A stretch of DNA of 64,000 bases from Bradyrhizobium roseum. GTDB taxonomy: Bacteria > Pseudomonadota > Alphaproteobacteria > Rhizobiales > Xanthobacteraceae. The notes under the pieces were generated by a model. It was given only the letters and a program-made list of their open reading frames with translations. It had not been told where the DNA came from and made no database searches. The position numbers were made by a program, and so were the translations under genes. The DNA lies in NCBI RefSeq assembly GCF_030413175.1, contig NZ_CP129212.1, forward strand, positions 1,178,001 through 1,242,000, read 5' to 3'. This document shows, piece after piece, positions 28,375-36,746 of the stretch (its first letter is position 1; each line of letters opens with the position of its first letter).

Positions 28375-29865
28375 TCAGTTGGCGTCGCCTTGGGCCCGGT
28401 CGCCGGCCGCGGCCTCATCGAGCTTTCGGTAGAGCGTGGAACGGCCGATCTTGAGCCGGCGCGCGACTTCCGACATCTGACCGCGATAATGCGTGATCGC
28501 AAAGCGGATGATCTCGTTTTCCATGTCGTCGAGCGGCCGCACTTCGCCACTGGCGTTCAGCATCGAAAGGCTGCCGGCAGCGGCCAGCGGCGCGATCGGT
28601 ATATCGCTACCCGACACCAGGCTTGGCGCCGCCGAGGGTTCGACGATCAGCGGCTCGCCGGGTGCGAGTTCGGCGTTCGTTACAGCGCTGTTGAGGATCT
28701 GCGGGAAATCCGACAGGCCGAGCAGGTCGCTCTCGCTCATCACGACGGCGCGGTAAACGGTATTCTCGAGTTGGCGGATGTTGCCGGGCCAGTCGAGCTG
28801 CGAAAGATGCGCCATGGCCTCGCCGCTGATGCCGGTGATGGTGCGGTTTTCCTCGGCGGCAAAGCGCGCCAGGAAATGCCGCAGCAGATGCGGAACGTCT
28901 TCGCGCCGCATCCGTAAGGGAGGGATGGTCAGCGGGAGCACGTGCAGCCGGTAGAACAGGTCCTCGCGGAACGCGCCGCCCTTCACCAGGTCGAGCAGCT
29001 TGCGGTTGGTCGCGGAAATGATGCGAACGTCGACCCTGACCGGCTTGCGGCCGCCGACTGCCTCGACGGTGCCTTCCTGCAGCGCGCGCAACAGCTTGAC
29101 CTGCGTGGCCAGCGGCAGCTCGCCGACCTCGTCGAGAAAAAGCGTGCCGCCGGACGCTTCGACGAACTTGCCCATGTGGCGTTCGGTGGCGCCGGTGAAG
29201 GCGCCTTTCTCATGACCGAACAGGATCGATTCCACGAGGTTATCGGGGATGGCGCCGCAATTCACCGCGACGAACGGTTTGGACTTGCGCTCGCTGGTGC
29301 CGTGGATGGCGCGGGCGAACAATTCCTTGCCGACGCCGGACTCGCCCTCGATCAGGACCGGAATGCTGGAAGCCGCCGCCTTCTGCGCGGTGCGCAGGAC
29401 GGCCGCCATGGCCTCGCTGCGGGTGATGATGTCGGCAAAGGTCAACCGGCCTTCGCGGCTGTGACGGATGCGCTGGAGTTCGCCCCTGAGCGCACTGGTG
29501 TTGAGCGCGTTGCGCAGCGACACCTGCAGCCGTTCGAAGCTCGCCGGCTTGACCACGAAATCCTGCGCGCCGGCGCGCATCGCCGAAACCACATTGTCGA
29601 TGCCGCCATGGGCGGTCTGCACGATCACGGGAATGCTCAGGCCCGCCTCGCGCATTTTTGCCAGCACGCCGAGCCCGTCGAGGCCGGGCATCACGAGGTC
29701 GAGCACGACCGCGTCGATCGGCTGGGCGTCCGGCGCGGTCAGCAGTGCCACGGCGGCGTCGCCGCTCTCGGCGACGAGGGCCTCATAGCCGCACTTCTGC
29801 ACCATGTTTTCAACCAGACGGCGCTGCACGGCGTCGTCGTCGGCAATCAGGATGGTGGCAGCCAT
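28375..29865 (-). CDS. Sigma-54-dependent response regulator (NtrC family)
   Basis: The 496-residue protein has a receiver domain (1-120) with acidic pocket DDD at 9-11, phospho-acceptor Asp56 in VVLDLVMPG and Lys106 in FVVKPAS. The sigma-54 AAA+ domain (about 145-385) has Walker A GESGVGKE (174-181), the sigma-54 contact loop GAFTGA (221-226) and Walker B TLFLDEVGE (241-249). A Fis-type helix-turn-helix lies at the end (MSEVARRLKIGRSTLYRKL). It is therefore a complete two-component activator of RpoN promoters. No histidine kinase gene is adjacent, so its partner and targets are unknown. Confidence 0.95.
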   Translation of the reverse strand: MAATILIADDDAVQRRLVENMVQKCGYEALVAESGDAAVALLTAPDAQPIDAVVLDLVMPGLDGLGVLAKMREAGLSIPVIVQTAHGGIDNVVSAMRAGAQDFVVKPASFERLQVSLRNALNTSALRGELQRIRHSREGRLTFADIITRSEAMAAVLRTAQKAAASSIPVLIEGESGVGKELFARAIHGTSERKSKPFVAVNCGAIPDNLVESILFGHEKGAFTGATERHMGKFVEASGGTLFLDEVGELPLATQVKLLRALQEGTVEAVGGRKPVRVDVRIISATNRKLLDLVKGGAFREDLFYRLHVLPLTIPPLRMRREDVPHLLRHFLARFAAEENRTITGISGEAMAHLSQLDWPGNIRQLENTVYRAVVMSESDLLGLSDFPQILNSAVTNAELAPGEPLIVEPSAAPSLVSGSDIPIAPLAAAGSLSMLNASGEVRPLDDMENEIIRFAITHYRGQMSEVARRLKIGRSTLYRKLDEAAAGDRAQGDAN

Positions 29866-29967
29866 GGTACTCCCCGCACGCGACTGATGTATCGAATCGG
29901 GGCACTCTGGCCGATGCCGATTAACGCACGATTAATCGTCCGAAATGGCATCCGTGGGGCGGGGAAC

Positions 29968-30609
29968 TCAAGCGACCACGTGGGGCCACACCTCGAGCGC
30001 TCCGCGATAGCACATGTCGAAAGCGACATAGAGGATGATCACCAGGCCGACATAGGCGATCCAGCGATGCTTCTCCAGAAGGCGTGCGATGAAGCTGGCG
30101 GCGAATCCCATCAGTGCGATGGAAAGCGCCAGGCCGAATATCAGGATCATCGGATGCTCGCGTGCTGCGCCCGCTACCGCGAGCACGTTGTCGAGTGACA
30201 TCGAGACGTCGGCGATGGTGATCTGCCATACGGCCTGGCCAAGCGTCTTTTGGCGACTTGCTGTCGCTGTCGCATCCATCGTGCTCGCGGAGGACAGGTT
30301 CTGAAATGTCGGCTGGTGATGGGAGTCGCGCAATTCACGCCACATCTTCCAGCATACCCAGAGCAGCAGAACGCCGCCGGCCAGCAAGAGGCCGATGATC
30401 TGCAGCAATTGCACCGTAATGGAGGCAAAGCCGATGCGCAGCACCGTGGCGGCGACGATGCCGATCAGGATGGCCTTCTTGCGCTGCGCCTCGGGAAGCC
30501 CGGCGGCCGCAAGGCCGATGACGATGGCGTTGTCGCCGGCCAGCACCAGGTCGATCATGATGACCTGGAACAGCGCCGTCAGATGTTGCGAGGAGATGAG
30601 TTCGAGCAT
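29968..30609 (-). CDS. TerC family (YjbE-type) membrane protein
   Basis: The 213-residue protein has about seven membrane segments and the two TerC-family motifs, DLVLAGDNAIVIGLA near the N-terminus (residues 20-34) and ADVSMSLDNVLAVAG in the second half (about 133-147). TerC proteins are implicated in manganese or other metal export and in tellurite resistance operons; the exact cargo here is not known. The cytoplasmic loop between the halves (about 95-125) is hydrophilic. I looked for the manganese riboswitch that precedes some terC genes and did not see it. A terminator of the preceding gene lies just upstream. Confidence 0.85.
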   Translation of the reverse strand: MLELISSQHLTALFQVIMIDLVLAGDNAIVIGLAAAGLPEAQRKKAILIGIVAATVLRIGFASITVQLLQIIGLLLAGGVLLLWVCWKMWRELRDSHHQPTFQNLSSASTMDATATASRQKTLGQAVWQITIADVSMSLDNVLAVAGAAREHPMILIFGLALSIALMGFAASFIARLLEKHRWIAYVGLVIILYVAFDMCYRGALEVWPHVVA

Positions 30610-30689
30610 TGCGGGCCACTCCGTTGAAGGTCCAATCCGACATCGCAGTTCGCTTGAACTGCCAGAGGGGCCCGGGCTTGGACGCGCAG

Positions 30690-30713
30690 AAAAAACGACG
30701 CAGTCAGACTGCG
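30690..30713 (-). terminator. Rho-independent terminator of the small membrane protein gene
   Basis: Read on the minus strand, CGCAGT-CTG-ACTGCG (30713 to 30699) forms a 6-base stem with a 3-base loop. TCG and a run of six T (30695 to 30690) follow. It lies 17 bases after the stop at 30730 and separates this gene from terC. Confidence 0.75.
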
Positions 30714-30729
30714 GATAAAATACGTTCCG

Positions 30730-31071
30730 TTACTCAGGTTGATGCGAGAGGGTGAACAGTCCGACCATCTGATCCGGCTCGATCAGAACCGAGATGGCGA
30801 TGCCGATGAATGTCAGGCTTCCGGCGAGGTCGAGCCACATGATGCGGAATCGGCGGGCATGGCAAAGCCACGCCGCTCCCGCGGTCACCGCCCCCGCCGC
30901 AAACAGCAGCGTGACAATGGCGGGCGCCAGAGCGTCGGTCGGCATCAGGCTCCGGATCGCGAGAGCAGCCACCAGCACTGCCAGGAGAATACCGGCGATC
31001 AGCTCCTTGCCGGGGGCCGGGGGAGCTCGATCGGTCAGTCGGTCAATCTGGTTGCGGTCCAGGAGCGTCAT
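30730..31071 (-). CDS. Small membrane protein of unknown function
   Basis: The 113-residue protein starts at ATG 31071, or possibly at 31149 in the same frame, which would overlap the divergent regulator gene. It has about three hydrophobic segments (residues 24-42, 47-68 and 82-103) after a hydrophilic start with DRNQIDRL. I do not recognise the family. No good ribosome binding site is visible. It is divergent from the XRE regulator and shares its upstream region, so it may be under its control. It ends in a clear terminator. Confidence 0.5.
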   Translation of the reverse strand: MTLLDRNQIDRLTDRAPPAPGKELIAGILLAVLVAALAIRSLMPTDALAPAIVTLLFAAGAVTAGAAWLCHARRFRIMWLDLAGSLTFIGIAISVLIEPDQMVGLFTLSHQPE

Positions 31072-31136
31072 TGATTCATATTCGCGGCTGGAATTGTGGT
31101 AGGGTTGATTACCTAACCAGCAATTCAATTTGGCTA

Positions 31137-31147
31137 GTTTAGTAAAC
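31137..31147. promoter_or_regulatory. Palindrome abutting the XRE regulator start codon
   Basis: GTTTA-G-TAAAC (31137-31147) is a 5-base inverted repeat directly before ATG 31148, where a ribosome binding site would be expected and none is seen. Binding by the regulator itself would block its own expression. The position also allows a leaderless or weakly translated message. Confidence 0.4.
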
Positions 31148-31480
31148 ATGAAACGTGCAAAACATCAAGATGTTTTCGCTGAACCGCCCGCGGTCAAGGC
31201 CGCGCCGGATGCCAAACAATTGCGCAAACTGGCCGGGGATTGGCTGAAGCTGCGGAGGGCGGATGCCGGATTGTCGCAGGCCGATCTCGCGGCGCGCCTC
31301 GGCCTGAAATATTACACCTTCATTTCGCAGGTCGAGAACGGGTTCAGCCGTGTTCCGACGGTGATCATGGGCGCATGGGCGCGCGAGTTGGGTCTTGAAC
31401 CAGCCGACTTCGCTAGGCATCTGTTAACGTACTATGAGCCGGAAATGTACCGGCTGCTGTTTGGAGCGGAGAGCAAATGA
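31148..31480 (+). CDS. XRE family helix-turn-helix regulator
   Basis: This 110-residue protein has a hydrophilic N-terminus and a Cro/CI-type helix-turn-helix (about residues 26-85): LKLRRADAGLSQADLAARLG, then FISQVENGFSRVP. The C-terminus DFARHLLTYYEPEMYRLLFG is helical. An in-frame TTG at 31130 is a less likely start. The gene overlaps the next one by 4 bases (ATGA at 31477-31480), which ties their translation together. Small XRE proteins coupled to another small gene are often autoregulators. Confidence 0.85.
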   Translation: MKRAKHQDVFAEPPAVKAAPDAKQLRKLAGDWLKLRRADAGLSQADLAARLGLKYYTFISQVENGFSRVPTVIMGAWARELGLEPADFARHLLTYYEPEMYRLLFGAESK

Positions 31481-31920
31481 GCGTGGTTGCGTTCGAACGC
31501 AAACAGGACAACGGCGAGTGGAGCGAAAAGGAACTCAACACCCTTGCCGCGGCGTTTGGCGCGGCGATGGCGCGCGGGATCGGCCGGCGATGGGAAACCG
31601 GCATGACGGAGAACGGCGACGCGCAGTTCTATCTGCTGGGTCCGCTGCCGGAACAGGTCTGCGAACTCTGCGTATCGCGGATCGGCGGCCGTTACGTCCT
31701 CGAGGATGGCTGCGGCCGCCTGCTGTTCGAACACCGCAACCTCGAACGCGTGGCGCTGCATGCCAAGGCCGCGGTTCCCTCGACGTCGTGGCTCATGGTA
31801 CGCGCGATTACGCTATGGTTTGCCATCCGCAATACGATCCATGAGAAGGTCGAGCCGCTGCTCGTCGAGGGCGAGGAGCTGTTTGTCCAGTTCGTACCGC
31901 AACTCGCGGCCCTCGCCTGA
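31477..31920 (+). CDS. Conserved-looking protein of unknown function coupled to the XRE regulator
   Basis: The 147-residue soluble protein starts inside the stop of the XRE gene. No known domain is recognised. It has a CELC pair (residues 56-59), the phrase GPLPEQVCELCVSRIGGRYVLED and an amphipathic C-terminal half. It has no signal peptide or membrane segment apart from a modest hydrophobic run at TSWLMVRAITLWFAI (about 107-122). The tight coupling suggests it acts with, or is controlled by, the XRE protein, for example as a co-regulator or target; neither is proven. Confidence 0.6.
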   Translation: MSVVAFERKQDNGEWSEKELNTLAAAFGAAMARGIGRRWETGMTENGDAQFYLLGPLPEQVCELCVSRIGGRYVLEDGCGRLLFEHRNLERVALHAKAAVPSTSWLMVRAITLWFAIRNTIHEKVEPLLVEGEELFVQFVPQLAALA

Positions 31921-31961
31921 TCTCACGCATTTCCTGATCACCTCTCAATTCTGAAAGTCTC

Positions 31962-33830
31962 ATGAGCGCAAAATCTGCGACATCCCGAGCCGCCAAGCCA
32001 TCCCGCAAACCCGTCGCCGGCAAGGCGGCCGTTAAATCCAAGACTGCAACCAAGACCGGCAAACTGCCGGAATGGAATCTGGCCGACCTCTATTCCGGTA
32101 TCGGCGCGGAAGAAGTGACGCGCGATCTGCAAAAGATGGATGCCGACTGCGCCGCTTTCGAGGCTGACTACAAGGGAAGGCTCGCAGAACGCGTGGCAGG
32201 CGACGACGGCGGTCGCTGGCTCGCCGAGGTGGTCAAGCGCTACGAGGCGATCGACGATCTCGCCGGCCGGCTCGGCTCCTATGCCGGCCTCGTGCATGCC
32301 GGCGACAGCGTCGATCCGGATATCTCCAAGTTCTACGGCGACGTCTCCGAGCGGCTCACGGCCGCATCGGTCCACCTGCTGTTCTTCGGATTGGAGCTCA
32401 ATCGCATCGACGATGCCGTGATCGAGCGCGCCTTGCAGACGCCGGAACTCGGCTACTACCGGCCGTGGATCGAGGACCTGCGCAAGGACAAGCCGTACCA
32501 GCTCGAGGACCGCGTCGAGCAGTTGTTTCACGAAAAGTCCCAGAGCGGCTATGCCGCCTGGAACCGGCTGTTCGACCAGACCATCTCCGGCCTGCGCTTC
32601 AAGGTCGGCGGAAAGGAGCTGGCGATCGAGCCGACGCTCAATCTGCTGCAGGACCGCGCACCCGAGAAGCGCAAGGCCGCGGGGCAGGCGCTGGCGAAGA
32701 CCTTCAAAGACAATGAGCGGACGTTTGCGCTGATCACCAACACACTCGCCAAGGACAAGGAGATTTCCGATCGCTGGCGCGGTTTCCAGGATGTCGCGGA
32801 TTCGCGTCATCTCAACAACCGCGTCGAGCGCGAGGTGGTCGATGCGCTGGTCGCGTCCGTTCGCGCGGCCTATCCGCGGCTGTCGCATCGCTATTACAAT
32901 CTGAAGGCCGGCTGGTTCAAAAAGAAGAAGCTAGCGCATTGGGACCGCAACGCGCCGCTGCCGTTCGCTGCCACCGGCACCATCGCCTGGCCCGAGGCGC
33001 AGAAGATGGTGCTGACTGCCTACCGCGGCTTCTCGGACGAGATGGCTGATATCGCGGAGCGCTTCTTCACCGATCGCTGGATCGATGCGCCGGTGCGGCC
33101 GGGCAAGGCGCCGGGCGCGTTCTCGCATCCGACCACGCCGTCGGCGCACCCTTACGTGCTGATGAACTACCAGGGCAAGCCGCGCGACGTGATGACGCTG
33201 GCGCATGAGCTTGGCCACGGCGTGCACCAGGTGCTGGCCGCCAAAAATGGAGCGCTGATGGCGCCGACGCCGCTGACGCTGGCGGAGACCGCCAGCGTGT
33301 TCGGCGAGATGCTGACCTTCAAGCGCTTGTTGTCGCAGACCAGGAACGCCAAGCAGCGCCAGGCGCTGCTGGCCGGCAAGGTCGAGGACATGATCAACAC
33401 GGTGGTGCGGCAGATCGCGTTCTATTCGTTCGAGCGCGCCGTGCACACCGAGCGCAAGAACGGCGAACTGACGGCGGAGCGTATCGGCCAGCTCTGGCTC
33501 AGCGTGCAGGGTGAAAGCCTGGGGCCGGCCATCGACATCCGCCCGGGCTACGAGAATTTCTGGATGTACATCCCGCACTTCATCCATTCGCCGTTCTACG
33601 TTTACGCCTACGCGTTCGGCGATTGCCTGGTGAACTCGCTCTACGCGGTCTACGAGAACGCCTCGGAGGGGTTTGCCGAGCGCTATCTCGCCATGCTCGC
33701 GGCCGGCGGCACCAAGCATTATTCCGAATTGCTCCAGCCGTTCGGGCTCGACGCCAAGGATCCCAAATTCTGGGACGGCGGACTTTCCGTCATCGCCGGC
33801 ATGATCGACGAACTGGAGACGATGGGCTGA
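31962..33830 (+). CDS. pepF: Oligoendopeptidase F (M3 family)
   Basis: The 622-residue metallopeptidase has the M3 zinc motif HELGH at residues 415-419 in MTLAHELGHGVHQVLA, with the downstream Glu ligand in ETASVFGEML. The N-terminal lysine/alanine-rich stretch (1-28) is unusual in composition but hydrophilic. M3 enzymes hydrolyse short peptides in the cytoplasm. Domain order and length fit PepF of the M3B group. It follows the XRE pair by 41 bases on the same strand and may be co-transcribed with it. Confidence 0.93.
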   Translation: MSAKSATSRAAKPSRKPVAGKAAVKSKTATKTGKLPEWNLADLYSGIGAEEVTRDLQKMDADCAAFEADYKGRLAERVAGDDGGRWLAEVVKRYEAIDDLAGRLGSYAGLVHAGDSVDPDISKFYGDVSERLTAASVHLLFFGLELNRIDDAVIERALQTPELGYYRPWIEDLRKDKPYQLEDRVEQLFHEKSQSGYAAWNRLFDQTISGLRFKVGGKELAIEPTLNLLQDRAPEKRKAAGQALAKTFKDNERTFALITNTLAKDKEISDRWRGFQDVADSRHLNNRVEREVVDALVASVRAAYPRLSHRYYNLKAGWFKKKKLAHWDRNAPLPFAATGTIAWPEAQKMVLTAYRGFSDEMADIAERFFTDRWIDAPVRPGKAPGAFSHPTTPSAHPYVLMNYQGKPRDVMTLAHELGHGVHQVLAAKNGALMAPTPLTLAETASVFGEMLTFKRLLSQTRNAKQRQALLAGKVEDMINTVVRQIAFYSFERAVHTERKNGELTAERIGQLWLSVQGESLGPAIDIRPGYENFWMYIPHFIHSPFYVYAYAFGDCLVNSLYAVYENASEGFAERYLAMLAAGGTKHYSELLQPFGLDAKDPKFWDGGLSVIAGMIDELETMG

Positions 33831-33930
33831 CGGGGCACCCCGGCACGGAACGCATTTGTGATGGGCGCGGACACAATTCCATCCGCCGTCACGCTTCATG
33901 ATCATGGCGGCAACACGAGTGGAGTGCCCC

Positions 33931-34518
33931 ATGATCGATACCCCGACGCGGCGCGTGATACTCGGAGCGGGCGTCTTCGCGGCTGGTTCGCTGCTGATGA
34001 GCGATGGCAGCGTTGCGCAAACCCCGCTGGCGCCTACGCCCTCGTGTCACGACGGCCACGAAGCAACCCTGCCGCAGACCGAGGGGCCATACTTCAAACC
34101 GTCATCCCCTGAGCGAATCGAACTGCTCGAGCCTGAGATGGCAGGGCAGCCGATCGAGCTGGTCGGCTTGGTCCTCAGCCGCGCCTGCAAGCCGGTCGCC
34201 GGCGCCTTGCTGGATTTCTGGCAGGCCGACGACAAGGGCCGCTACGACAATTCCGGTTTCCGCCTACGCGGCCACCAGTTCACCGATGCGGAGGGACGCT
34301 ATCGATTGCGAAGCGTCGTGCCCGGCCTTTATCCCGGCCGGACCCGCCACATTCATGTGAAGGTGCAGCCGCGCGACGGATCCGTCCTGACCACTCAGCT
34401 CTATTTCCCCGGCGAGGCCAAGAACCGCTCTGACGGCCTGTTTCGCAAGGAGTTGCTGGTGAAGACGGCCAAGAACGAGGGCTGGCTGGCTGGGCGCTTC
34501 GATTTCGTGGTGTTGTAG
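33931..34518 (+). CDS. Exported intradiol ring-cleavage dioxygenase homologue
   Basis: The 195-residue protein has a twin-arginine-like signal (TRRVILGAGVFAAGSLL) and an intradiol dioxygenase fold. The probable iron ligands are all visible: Tyr in GRYDNSG, Tyr in GLYPGRTRHIHVKV, and the two His of HIH in the same segment. Catechol dioxygenases are normally cytoplasmic; exported relatives of this size are common, and their substrate is unknown. ATG 33931 has GGAGTG upstream and gives the signal the usual length; an ATG at 33898 in frame is less likely. Confidence 0.85.
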   Translation: MIDTPTRRVILGAGVFAAGSLLMSDGSVAQTPLAPTPSCHDGHEATLPQTEGPYFKPSSPERIELLEPEMAGQPIELVGLVLSRACKPVAGALLDFWQADDKGRYDNSGFRLRGHQFTDAEGRYRLRSVVPGLYPGRTRHIHVKVQPRDGSVLTTQLYFPGEAKNRSDGLFRKELLVKTAKNEGWLAGRFDFVVL

Positions 34519-34561
34519 CAATCTGCCGTAAAACATTTGTTGTACGAGGCGGATTTGGCGT

Positions 34562-34579
34562 GTTATACAGCCGTATAAC
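34562..34579. promoter_or_regulatory. Operator palindrome of the AbrB-Doc module
   Basis: GTTATAC-AGCC-GTATAAC (34562-34579) is a perfect 7-base inverted repeat with a 4-base spacer, 29 bases before the antitoxin start. It overlaps a possible -10 box TGTTAT (34561-34566), which lies 18 bases after a possible -35 box TTGTTG (34537-34542). This is the expected place for autorepression by the antitoxin or the toxin-antitoxin complex. Confidence 0.65.
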
Positions 34580-34607
34580 GGTTGCAGCCGCGTGAAGGGA
34601 ACTCGCC

Positions 34608-34832
34608 ATGAAAATCGAAATCAAGAAAATTGGTAATTCCGACGGTCTTCTGATCCCGCGCGAATTGATGCAGCGGCTTGATCTCAAGCGTGGTCAGCAG
34701 CTCCACATCACGGAACTCCCTGGCGGAGGCTTTCAAGCCCTTCCTTACGATCCTGACTTCGAGAGGACCATGGAATTGGCGGAAGAGACCATGGATACAT
34801 ACCGCGACACGCTGGCAACGCTCGCAAAGTGA
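34608..34832 (+). CDS. AbrB/MazE-type antitoxin
   Basis: The 74-residue protein has an N-terminal swapped-hairpin AbrB (SpoVT) DNA-binding domain, residues 1-45, with KIEIKKIGNSDGLLIPRELM. A helical C-terminus (about 48-74) of the kind that wraps the partner toxin follows. It should repress its own promoter through the palindrome at 34562-34579 and neutralise the Doc protein encoded next. Toxin and antitoxin genes are almost contiguous, with 12 bases between this stop and the preferred doc ATG. Confidence 0.88.
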   Translation: MKIEIKKIGNSDGLLIPRELMQRLDLKRGQQLHITELPGGGFQALPYDPDFERTMELAEETMDTYRDTLATLAK

Positions 34833-34844
34833 TTGAAACGCCAC

Positions 34845-35240
34845 ATGAGCGATTCCGAAGAGCCGCGTTGGATCACCTATGAGCAAACCATCGCGATCCA
34901 CAGCCGCCAGCTCCGCCGCTTCGGCGGCGCGCCCGGCTTGCGCGGTGAAGGCATGCTGCGATCGGCGCTGGAGCGTCCCATCAACAAGTGGCGGTATGAA
35001 CAGGCGGAGCTTGCCGAACTCGCTGCGGCATACGCGTACGGGCTTGCCAAAAATCACGCCTTCGTCGATGGCAACAAGCGCATCGCGTTCCTGGCGTTGC
35101 GGATTTTCTTGCTGAAGAACGGCGTCTTATTTAACCCCAAGCCCGAACACGCCACCTCCATCATCCTCTCCCTCGCCGCAGGCGAGGTCAGCGAGGAGAG
35201 CCTGGCGCGCTGGATCCGGGATAATTGGCCTTCCGAATGA
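34845..35240 (+). CDS. doc: Doc (death-on-curing) Fic-fold toxin
   Basis: The 131-residue protein has the Doc/Fic fold, with the signature HAFVDGNKR at residues 71-79. In Doc proteins this replaces the HPFxxGNGR motif of AMP-transferring Fic enzymes and goes with phosphorylation of EF-Tu. The N-terminal part WITYEQTIAIHSRQL and the GLRGEGMLRSALERP segment are typical. ATG 34845 is preferred; a TTG at 34833, directly after the antitoxin stop, is in frame and possible. The pairing with an AbrB-type rather than Phd-type antitoxin is noteworthy. The motif is intact, so the toxin is probably active. Confidence 0.88.
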   Translation: MSDSEEPRWITYEQTIAIHSRQLRRFGGAPGLRGEGMLRSALERPINKWRYEQAELAELAAAYAYGLAKNHAFVDGNKRIAFLALRIFLLKNGVLFNPKPEHATSIILSLAAGEVSEESLARWIRDNWPSE

Positions 35241-35322
35241 CCCGATAGGCAGGGGGCCGTTGCCCTCCCAAACGCTTTACGGTAATTGCACGCCAGAAGC
35301 GCGCATTTGACTGGGGATAGAG

Positions 35323-35475
35323 ATGGCAGAGCATAACGAAGTGGCCTACACGACCGCCGACGGCAACGACTATCCGGCCCATGAGCAGACCTATGAAGGG
35401 TTCATCATGCTGGTCAAATACGGCACCATCGGCGTGGTGATCATCGTTGCCCTGATGGGTTACTTCCTGACCTGA
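35323..35475 (+). CDS. aa3-type cytochrome c oxidase subunit IV (CoxIV-like small membrane protein)
   Basis: This 50-residue protein has a hydrophilic start with conserved YPAHEQTYEGF (residues 17-27) and one membrane segment (about 29-49). That is the signature of the bacterial aa3 oxidase subunit IV family. It starts at ATG 35323 with GGGGATAG upstream. The oxidase genes themselves are not in the window. It stands 132 bases before pntAA, an arrangement found repeatedly in alphaproteobacteria. Confidence 0.85.
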   Translation: MAEHNEVAYTTADGNDYPAHEQTYEGFIMLVKYGTIGVVIIVALMGYFLT

Positions 35476-35607
35476 TGCGTCGATGCCTGCACCGCCCGCG
35501 CGGGCGGTCGCCACAATTGCACGCATGCCGGTTGCGAAACCGGTATCCAACGAAGCAAAAAAGACGCTAGTTTGCTTGCGCGCGCCTGCCGCGCGGCGGG
35601 AGGCTCT

Positions 35608-36735
35608 ATGAAGATTGCCGTTGCCAAGGAAATCGATCCGTCCGAACCGCGGGTCGCCGCTTCCCCGGACACCGTGAAGAAATTCAAGGCGCTCGGCGCC
35701 GAAGTCGCGGTCGAGCCGGGGGCGGGCATCAAGTCGGGCCTGCCGGATTCCGAATTCACCGCTGTCGGCGCCACCGTCAGCGCCGACGCGTTGAAGGATG
35801 CCGACATCATCATCAAGGTGAAGCGGCCCGAGCCTTCCGAGCTTTCAAAGTACAAGCGCGGCGCGCTCGTCATCGCGATCATGGATCCCTACGGCAATGA
35901 AGCGGCGCTGAAGACGATCGCGGATGCCGGCGTGGCGGCGTTCGCGATGGAACTGATGCCGCGCATTACGCGCGCGCAGGTGATGGATGTGCTGTCGAGC
36001 CAGGCCAATCTCGCCGGCTACCGCGCGGTGATCGAGGCCGCCGAATCCTTTGGCCGCGCCTTTCCGATGATGATGACCGCCGCCGGCACGGTTCCGGCGG
36101 CAAAGGTGTTCGTGATGGGCGTCGGCGTCGCCGGCCTGCAGGCGATCGCGACCGCCCGCCGGCTTGGCGCGGTGGTTACCGCCACCGACGTGCGCCCGGC
36201 CACCAAAGAGCAGGTCGAATCGCTCGGCGCCAAGTTCCTCGCGGTCGAGGACGAGGAATTCAAGAATGCGCAGACCGCCGGCGGCTACGCCAAGGAAATG
36301 TCGAAAGAGTACCAGGCCAAGCAGGCCGCGCTCACCGCCGAGCACGTCAAGAAGCAGGACATCGTGATCACCACGGCCCTGATCCCGGGCCGGCCGGCGC
36401 CAAAGCTCGTCAGCGCCGACATGGTCAAGTCGATGAAACCTGGTTCGGTGCTTGTCGACCTCGCCGTCGAGCGCGGCGGCAATGTCGAAGGCGCCAAGGC
36501 GGGCCAGGTCGTCGATGTCGATGGCATCAAGATCGTCGGCTACACCAACGTCGCCGGCCGCGTCGCACAATCGGCGTCCAACCTGTATGCGCGCAATCTG
36601 TTCAACTTCATCGAGACGATGGTCGACAAGGCCAACAAGACGCTCGCGGTCAACTGGGACGACGAACTGGTGAAAGCCACCGCGCTGACTAAAGACGGCG
36701 CCGTTATCCACCCGAACTTCCAGCCGAAAGCCTGA
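35608..36735 (+). CDS. pntAA: NAD(P) transhydrogenase alpha subunit, part 1 (NAD-binding)
   Basis: This 375-residue soluble domain I of proton-translocating transhydrogenase transfers hydride between NADH and NADP. It starts [20 protein letters not shown], the family N-terminus. It has the NAD-binding [18 protein letters not shown] (about 174-191) and the conserved [11 protein letters not shown] and [10 protein letters not shown] segments. ATG 35608 is chosen because GGGAGG lies 5 bases upstream and homologues start there. pntAA, pntAB and pntB follow one another with gaps of 11 and 42 bases, the three-subunit form of Rhodospirillum-type enzymes. Confidence 0.96.
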   Translation: MKIAVAKEIDPSEPRVAASPDTVKKFKALGAEVAVEPGAGIKSGLPDSEFTAVGATVSADALKDADIIIKVKRPEPSELSKYKRGALVIAIMDPYGNEAALKTIADAGVAAFAMELMPRITRAQVMDVLSSQANLAGYRAVIEAAESFGRAFPMMMTAAGTVPAAKVFVMGVGVAGLQAIATARRLGAVVTATDVRPATKEQVESLGAKFLAVEDEEFKNAQTAGGYAKEMSKEYQAKQAALTAEHVKKQDIVITTALIPGRPAPKLVSADMVKSMKPGSVLVDLAVERGGNVEGAKAGQVVDVDGIKIVGYTNVAGRVAQSASNLYARNLFNFIETMVDKANKTLAVNWDDELVKATALTKDGAVIHPNFQPKA

Positions 36736-36746
36736 GGAGAGAAGCC

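Noticed and set aside
30610..30729. Manganese (yybP-ykoY) riboswitch upstream of terC
   Set aside because: I looked for the conserved GGGGAGUA and CCCGG elements; they are absent, and the space is largely taken up by a terminator of the preceding gene.
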